From Spirochaetaceae bacterium (GTDB lineage Bacteria > Spirochaetota > Spirochaetia > Treponematales > Breznakiellaceae), in contig JAIRSS010000225.1 of NCBI GenBank assembly GCA_031255315.1, forward strand, positions 1 to 8,628: a DNA stretch of 8,628 nucleotides, given 5' to 3'. The position numbers were made by a program, and so were the translations under genes. Shown here piece by piece: positions 4,779 through 8,628 of the stretch. How positions within the stretch are numbered: the first letter of the stretch is position 1; each line of letters begins with the position of its first letter. The notes under the pieces were generated by a model. The model was not told the origin of the DNA and did not search any database. It worked only from the letters and a program-made list of their open reading frames with translations.

Positions 4779-7247
4779 CTAAACCAGGGTCCGGGCTATC
4801 CGCACAATATCCGCAAAGACGCCGCCCGCCGTAACCTGTGCGCCCGCGCCGGGGCCTTTGATCACCATAGGCCGGGTTGAATACCGGTCGCTGGTAATTA
4901 CCACAATGTTGTCCGCGTCCACCAGGGAGCGGAAGGGGCTGCCTTCGTCTTCTTCCCGGAGGGAAATCCGGGCGGCGCCTTCTTCAATAACCGCCACATA
5001 CCGCAGAACCTGATTCTTGGCCGCCGCGTCAGCCCGGCGCTTTTCAAAGACCGGGTCCGCCTGCCGCAGTTCCACGAAAAAGGCTTCCACGCCGGCGGCC
5101 TCAAAGCAGGCGGCGGGCAGGATGGGTTCTATGTTCACCCCGTCAAATTCCAGGGACAAGCCGCATTCGCGGGCCAGGATCAGGGCCTTCCGAGCGGCGT
5201 CCATGGCGTTAAGATCGTCCCGGGGGTCCGGTTCGGTATACCCCTTAGCCTTCGCCTCCCGAACCAGTTCGGAAAAAGGCTTGGAACCGTCGAAGTTGTT
5301 GAAGATGTAGCTCAAGGTCCCGGACAGAACCGCTTCTATACGCCTGACCCGGTCCCCCGAAACAGCCAGGTCCCGAAGCGTAGAAATAACCGGGAGGCCG
5401 GCGCAGACCGTGGTCTCGTAGAGGTAGGGAATGCCCCTGTCTTTCGAATACCCCGTCAGGGTGCGGTAATACTCCAGGGAACCGGAATTGGCCTTCTTGT
5501 TGGGGGTAACAATGGGGATGGCGGCCTGTAGTATTCCGGCGTACCGGGAAGCCACATCACTGCCGGGAGTACAATCACAGAAAGCCATGTTGGGAAGATT
5601 GAATGCCTTCATCCGGTCAATGAAGGCGTCAAGCTCGAAAGGCTCGGTCTGAGTATCGCCGGCAAGCTGCGCCTTGATAGTTTTGGGGTCCAGGCCGTCG
5701 GGATTGAAGATCATTCGCCGGGAATTAGCGGCCCCGGCCAGATTGATGCGTATCTGATGCTTATCCGCTAAGATTTCCCGGTGCCTCCCGATCTGGTCCA
5801 CCAGGGTACCTCCGATAAGGCCGATGCCCACAAGGAAGAGGTTCACCGACCGTACGCCGGAAAGGAAGAAGGCTTCGTGTACTGCGTTCAGGGCTTTGGC
5901 CTCGTCGTGCCGGGAAATAACCGCCGAGATATTGAGTTCCGATGATCCCTGGGCTATGGCCACGATGTTGATTCCGTTCCGGCCCAGGGCGTGGAAGACC
6001 TTTCCGGCTATGCCGGACCTCCGTTTCATCCTGGACCCCACCACCGCGATGACGGCCAGGTCTCCTTCAACTACCGGCTCATCAATCGTGGAGGCGGCGA
6101 TCTCCCGCTCGAATTCTTCGCTCAGGGCCGCCGACGCTTCGGCGGCGGCGGCGGGGTCTACAGCGAAACAGATGGAATATTCACTGGAGCTTTGGGTTAT
6201 CAGGATGACGCTGATCCGCCGCCGGGCCAGAGCGCCGAAAAGCCGGGAGGAAAATCCCGCAACCCCTACCATCCCCGTCCCCTGAAGGCGGACCAGTGTG
6301 ATGTTTCCCAGCGAGCTGATACCCCGTATGGGATACGGGCTGTCTTGCGCTTCCCCGGTAATCCGGGTTCCCGAACCGGCGGGATTGAAGGTGTTGCGTA
6401 TCACGATGGGGACGCCTTTCTCCAGAGCCGGCCTGACCGTAGGGGGATGCAGGACCTTGGCCCCGAAATGGGAAAGCTCCAGGGCTTCCTCGTACGAGAT
6501 GCGGTCTATTTTAAAGGCGTTCTTAACCATCCGGGGGTCCGCCGTGAGAATACCGTCCACATCCGTCCAGATTTCCACCGCCTCGGCTTCAAGGGCGGCG
6601 CCGAAAACAGCCGCCGAAAGGTCCGATCCCCCCCGGCCCAGGGTAGTGGTGTGTCCTTCATCATCCGAAGCGATGAATCCCGCGGCGATTTGCAGGGCGG
6701 GCCGGTTTTTCAAATAGGCGCGGATCGCCCCGTAGGTTTCCTCAGGAATGATCTGGGCGGCCCCATAGGACCGGTCGGTCTTGATAACCTCTCTGGCATC
6801 CAGGTACTCGGCGCGTACCCCCCGGGAAACGAAAAACCCGGCTACCAGGGACGCGGAAAGCCGTTCCCCAAAGCTCATAGCGTAGTCCAGGATCCGGGGG
6901 GATAACTCCCGGAGAATCATTATCCCGTCCAGAGTACGGGAAAGTTTGGAAAAAGCCCCTTCAATCGTCATTTCGGCGGTCTTTCGGGACTCCGGCTTCG
7001 CGTTAAAAAGGCTGGCGGCAAAATCCAGGTGCCGGGCGCGCATTTCCTCCAGCGTGACGGTATAGCCGCCGTCCCCCCGAGCCGCCTGGCGGGCAATGGC
7101 AATGAGCCCGTCAGTCATCCCGCTCAGGGCGGAAACAACCGCCACCCGTACTGCGGACCCGTGTTCCCGGTCAGTTACAATCGCAAAGAGTTTCTCCACC
7201 GCGTCGGCGCTTCCCACCGAAGTACCTCCGAATTTGAGGACCAGCAT
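4779..7247 (-). CDS. thrA: Bifunctional aspartokinase / homoserine dehydrogenase
   Basis: The 822-residue protein matches E. coli ThrA in length (820) and layout. It performs step one (aspartate to aspartyl phosphate) and step three (aspartate semialdehyde to homoserine) of the threonine/methionine route in the cytoplasm. The N-terminal aspartokinase shows KFGGTSVG (5-12), MSFGERLSA (124-132), TTLGRGGSD (201-209), TDVDGI (228-233) and HFGAKVLHP (260-268). Two ACT-type regulatory segments follow at about 320-363 and 398-444, so feedback inhibition, probably by threonine, is expected. The homoserine dehydrogenase half begins at about 468 with LVGIGLIGG (472-480) for NAD(P), then TPNKKAN (581-587), LSGTLSYI (641-648) and YTEPDPRDDLNAMDAARK (670-687), with Asp683 and Lys687 at the catalytic positions. 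GGAG about nine bases upstream of the ATG supports the start. No thrB or thrC is adjacent in the window. The gene appears intact. Confidence 0.97.
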   Translation of the reverse strand: MLVLKFGGTSVGSADAVEKLFAIVTDREHGSAVRVAVVSALSGMTDGLIAIARQAARGDGGYTVTLEEMRARHLDFAASLFNAKPESRKTAEMTIEGAFSKLSRTLDGIMILRELSPRILDYAMSFGERLSASLVAGFFVSRGVRAEYLDAREVIKTDRSYGAAQIIPEETYGAIRAYLKNRPALQIAAGFIASDDEGHTTTLGRGGSDLSAAVFGAALEAEAVEIWTDVDGILTADPRMVKNAFKIDRISYEEALELSHFGAKVLHPPTVRPALEKGVPIVIRNTFNPAGSGTRITGEAQDSPYPIRGISSLGNITLVRLQGTGMVGVAGFSSRLFGALARRRISVILITQSSSEYSICFAVDPAAAAEASAALSEEFEREIAASTIDEPVVEGDLAVIAVVGSRMKRRSGIAGKVFHALGRNGINIVAIAQGSSELNISAVISRHDEAKALNAVHEAFFLSGVRSVNLFLVGIGLIGGTLVDQIGRHREILADKHQIRINLAGAANSRRMIFNPDGLDPKTIKAQLAGDTQTEPFELDAFIDRMKAFNLPNMAFCDCTPGSDVASRYAGILQAAIPIVTPNKKANSGSLEYYRTLTGYSKDRGIPYLYETTVCAGLPVISTLRDLAVSGDRVRRIEAVLSGTLSYIFNNFDGSKPFSELVREAKAKGYTEPDPRDDLNAMDAARKALILARECGLSLEFDGVNIEPILPAACFEAAGVEAFFVELRQADPVFEKRRADAAAKNQVLRYVAVIEEGAARISLREEDEGSPFRSLVDADNIVVITSDRYSTRPMVIKGPGAGAQVTAGGVFADIVRIARTLV

Positions 7248-7282
7248 ACTTTAGCTCCATAAAAATAATTCAGATTTCATAC

Positions 7283-7288
7283 ATTATA
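7283..7288 (-). promoter_or_regulatory. Probable -10 box of the thrA promoter
   Basis: The minus strand reads TATAAT at 7288-7283, 35 bases before the thrA ATG, in a markedly AT-rich gap. No good -35 hexamer lies 16-18 bases further upstream, so the promoter may be weak or activator-dependent. The small palindrome ACGAT-TTTTT-ATCGT at 7304-7318 overlaps the place where the -35 region would be, so it could be an operator. Confidence 0.5.
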
Positions 7289-7303
7289 TAGTACAAAAGT
7301 GAT

Positions 7304-7318
7304 ACGATTTTTTATCGT
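7304..7318. repeat. Small palindrome in the thrA promoter region
   Basis: ACGAT and ATCGT flank five T, giving a 5-bp stem followed on the plus strand by five more T. On the plus strand it resembles a minimal terminator, but no plus-strand gene ends here. Relative to thrA it sits about 16 to 30 bases upstream of the -10 box, where a repressor site would fit. Confidence 0.35.
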
Positions 7319-7368
7319 TTTTTGCAAGATATACCTTTTTTCCCGAAGGCTTTGCGGACCGCCCTCAT

Positions 7369-7405
7369 AAAAACAAGGGGAGCGGAGGTACATTCCCCGC
7401 TCCCC
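7369..7405 (-). terminator. Intrinsic terminator of the gluconate dehydrogenase-like gene
   Basis: On the minus strand GGGGAGCGG (7405-7397) and CCGCTCCCC (7385-7377) form a perfect 9-bp G+C-rich stem with an 11-nt loop, directly followed by TTGTTTTT (7376-7369). It lies 27 bases past the stop codon of the minus-strand dehydrogenase and before the thrA promoter. It should separate transcription of the two genes. Confidence 0.92.
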
Positions 7406-7431
7406 CTATGGGCGGCTGTAAACCACAGGCT

Positions 7432-8223
7432 TTAGGGTTGTTTACCTATATACGCAAGGATGCCGCCATCCACGTAGAGGATGTGGCCGTTTACAAAGTC
7501 GGAAGCAGCGGACGCCAGGAATATGGCGGGGCCTTTCAAGTCTTCCGTTGTACCCCAGCGGGCGGCGGGGGTTTTACTTATAATGAACTGATCAAAAGGA
7601 TGACGGCTGCCGTCCGGCTGCCGTTCCCGCAGCGGCGCAGTTTGAGGCGTTTCGATATATCCGGGACCTATGCCGTTGCATTGAATATTGAACCCGCCGT
7701 ACTCGCTGGCGATGTTTTTGGTCAGCATTTTCAGCCCGCCTTTAGCGGCGGCGTACGCGCTTACCGTCTCGCGGCCAAGTTCGCTCATCATGGAGCAGAT
7801 ATTGATTATCTTGCCGCCGCCGTTTTTTATCATACCCGGGATCACCGCCTTTGCGACAATAAAGGGGGCGTTCAAGTCCACATCGATCACCTTCCGGAAG
7901 TCCTCGGCTTTCATATCCGTCATGGGAACGCGCTTAATGATTCCCGCATTGTTGACCAAAATATGAAGGGCCCCCGCTTCCGCTTCGATCCGCGCGACGA
8001 GGGCGTTAACCGCATCCTCGCTGGTAACATCGCAAACATAACCCCGGGCGCTGACGCCGGCTTCCGTATAGGCGGCGGTTCCTTTATCCACCAGTTCCTG
8101 ATTTATATCGTTAAAAAAAATCTCCGCCCCCGCTTCGGCCAAGGCCGTGGCGATGGCAAAGCCGATACCGTAACTGGCGCCGGTTATAAAGGCCCGTTTC
8201 CCGAGCAATGAAAATTTATCCAT
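7432..8223 (-). CDS. Gluconate 5-dehydrogenase-like short-chain dehydrogenase
   Basis: The 263-residue protein is a classical short-chain dehydrogenase/reductase. It most resembles E. coli IdnO (gluconate 5-dehydrogenase), which interconverts gluconate and 5-keto-gluconate in the cytoplasm. It has TGASYGIG (14-21), NNAG (91-94), Ser144 in INICSMMSELGRET, and Tyr157/Lys161 in YAAAK. The INICSMxSELGR stretch and the C-terminal TPAARWG, ASDFVNGHILYVDGG match IdnO closely. Asp39 at the end of the second strand (FFNDIN) suggests NAD(H) preference. The start at 8223 was chosen because GAGGAG lies nine bases before it; a longer in-frame start at 8259 would add 12 unlikely residues and has no such site. 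The gene appears monocistronic, ending in a strong terminator. A related sugar-acid or 2-keto-3-deoxygluconate substrate (KduD type) is possible. Confidence 0.88.
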   Translation of the reverse strand: MDKFSLLGKRAFITGASYGIGFAIATALAEAGAEIFFNDINQELVDKGTAAYTEAGVSARGYVCDVTSEDAVNALVARIEAEAGALHILVNNAGIIKRVPMTDMKAEDFRKVIDVDLNAPFIVAKAVIPGMIKNGGGKIINICSMMSELGRETVSAYAAAKGGLKMLTKNIASEYGGFNIQCNGIGPGYIETPQTAPLRERQPDGSRHPFDQFIISKTPAARWGTTEDLKGPAIFLASAASDFVNGHILYVDGGILAYIGKQP

Positions 8224-8248
8224 ACAATGACACTCCTCATGCATACAG

Positions 8249-8277
8249 ATATTAGGCAACTAGGGTATAAATTTCCA
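8249..8277 (-). promoter_or_regulatory. Possible promoter of the gluconate dehydrogenase-like gene
   Basis: On the minus strand TGGAAA (8277-8272) and TAATAT (8254-8249) are separated by 17 bases, each matching 4 of 6 consensus positions. The -10 box lies 25 bases before the ATG. Both hexamers are weak, but the spacing and position fit. Confidence 0.35.
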
Positions 8278-8306
8278 GCCCTGTATTGTCTTGTAAGCTC
8301 CAATAG

Positions 8307-8461
8307 CGGCAAGACGGAACCCCGGCGCTGCATCTTGTCCAGATGCCGAAGAACATGGATGCCGTCGAAGCTCAATGCGAGGATGTCCTTCTGGATATGG
8401 AGGTCTACACCGGCGAATGCGGCCGCGCCTACGACTTTGCCTGCGGCCTCAACTGGAAAGG
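8307..8461 (+). pseudogene. Unidentified coding fragment cut by an IS3-type insertion
   Basis: An open frame between a TAG at 8304-8306 and the left end of the IS3 element reads protein-like sequence (for example MDAVEAQCEDVLLDMEVYTGECG, then AYDFACGLNWKG). The frame runs on into the element to a stop at 8487-8489, where GPYPIWQT is probably IS-derived. An ATG at 8343 exists but has no ribosome binding site, so the true start is unknown. I recognise no family. The rest of the gene, if it survives, would lie beyond the IS outside this window. It is also possible that the open frame is chance in G+C-rich DNA. Confidence 0.35.
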
Positions 8462-8628
8462 TGGACCTTACCCCATCTGGCAGACATAAAGATAAGCGGG
8501 AAATATAACAACAGAGGAGAAAGAGATGGGAACGAAAGACAAAGAACGGCGGGTTTACTCCACGGAGTTCAAAGTCGAAGCGGCGGCGCTGGCGGGGAAG
8601 CACGAGAAGCCGGTGCGCCAAGCCGCGG
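8462..8628 (+). mobile_element. Left end of an IS3-family insertion sequence (partial)
   Basis: The sequence starting at 8462 (TGGACCTTACCCC, then CTGGCAGACA and GATAAGCGGG) resembles the left end of IS3-group elements, which begin with TG and carry CTTACCC followed by GGACA and CTAAG. The orfA gene begins 64 bases inside, as expected. The element continues past the window edge, so its right end, orfB and target duplication cannot be seen. The border at 8462 is inferred from the resemblance. Confidence 0.65.
8526..8628 (+). CDS. IS3-family transposase OrfA, N-terminal part
   Basis: The first 34 residues are visible and include RRVYSTEFKVEAAALAGKH, the start of the helix-turn-helix of IS3-type OrfA proteins (consensus RRYS-EFK-EAV-L), which binds the element's ends. 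Expression of the full transposase normally needs a -1 ribosomal frameshift from orfA into orfB, but that site is outside the window. GAGGAG at 8514-8519, six bases before the ATG, supports the start. The gene is truncated only by the window edge. Confidence 0.88.
   Translation, partial: MGTKDKERRVYSTEFKVEAAALAGKHEKPVRQAA

Noticed and set aside
5991..6905. Long plus-strand open frame of 304 codons opposite thrA
   Set aside because: It lies entirely antisense to clearly conserved aspartokinase coding sequence, has low-complexity Gly/Arg/Pro composition and no ribosome binding site. Long antisense frames are common in G+C-rich genes.
7304..7323. Intrinsic terminator on the plus strand
   Set aside because: The 5-bp AT-rich stem is too weak and no plus-strand gene ends upstream of it.
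7408..8211. Plus-strand open frame of 267 codons opposite the gluconate dehydrogenase-like gene
   Set aside because: It mirrors the well-supported minus-strand dehydrogenase, starts at an ATG inside the terminator region, and matches no family I know.
8184..8621. Minus-strand open frame of 145 codons across the right end
   Set aside because: It runs antisense to the IS3 orfA start and overlaps the start and promoter of the dehydrogenase gene. No motif or ribosome binding site supports it.

Overview
The window looks like a stretch of chromosome from a G+C-rich bacterium with many insertion sequences. It holds three intact metabolic genes, one tRNA gene, and the remains or edge of four different transposable elements. 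The fused aspartokinase-homoserine dehydrogenase, the bacterial sn-glycerol-1-phosphate dehydrogenase family protein and the heavy IS load would suit a host-associated spirochaete such as a termite-gut Treponema. That placement is a guess from recall of protein families, and nothing in the window proves it.

Region 1 (1-2940) is an accessory scrapyard around a tRNA. Positions 1-350 hold open frames I cannot identify. Positions 421-616 (minus) carry the frameshifted C-terminal end of an ISAs1-like transposase. A tRNA-Glu(CUC) follows at 656-727 (minus), then an AT-richer gap with a perfect 10-bp hairpin. Positions 963-2324 are an almost complete insertion sequence with matching inverted ends; its DDE transposase is full length but broken by two frameshifts. 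Positions 2333-2924 (minus) are the decayed remnant of a second transposase type, with an integrase-core (rve) fold, which has lost the segment that carried its last catalytic residue.

Region 2 (2940-8223) is the healthy part. A 460-residue sn-glycerol-1-phosphate dehydrogenase-like protein (3104-4486, plus) converges on a bifunctional ThrA (4779-7247, minus). The 292-bp gap between them contains a large imperfect inverted repeat. Upstream of thrA, and transcribed in the same direction, is a gluconate 5-dehydrogenase-like short-chain dehydrogenase (7432-8223, minus) that ends in a clear intrinsic terminator. A TATAAT box lies just upstream of thrA, so thrA is probably transcribed on its own. 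The three genes serve different pathways (polar lipid or glycerol phosphate, threonine/methionine, sugar acid) and do not look like one operon.

Region 3 (8224-8628) has a probable promoter for the dehydrogenase, a short unidentified coding fragment, and the left end of an IS3-family element. That element's orfA runs off the window edge and its insertion appears to cut the fragment. I did not find a convincing undescribed system. The most unusual signals are the double-frameshifted IS with a lesion at a catalytic position, the cluster of transposon wrecks around a tRNA, and the structured gap between the two convergent genes.
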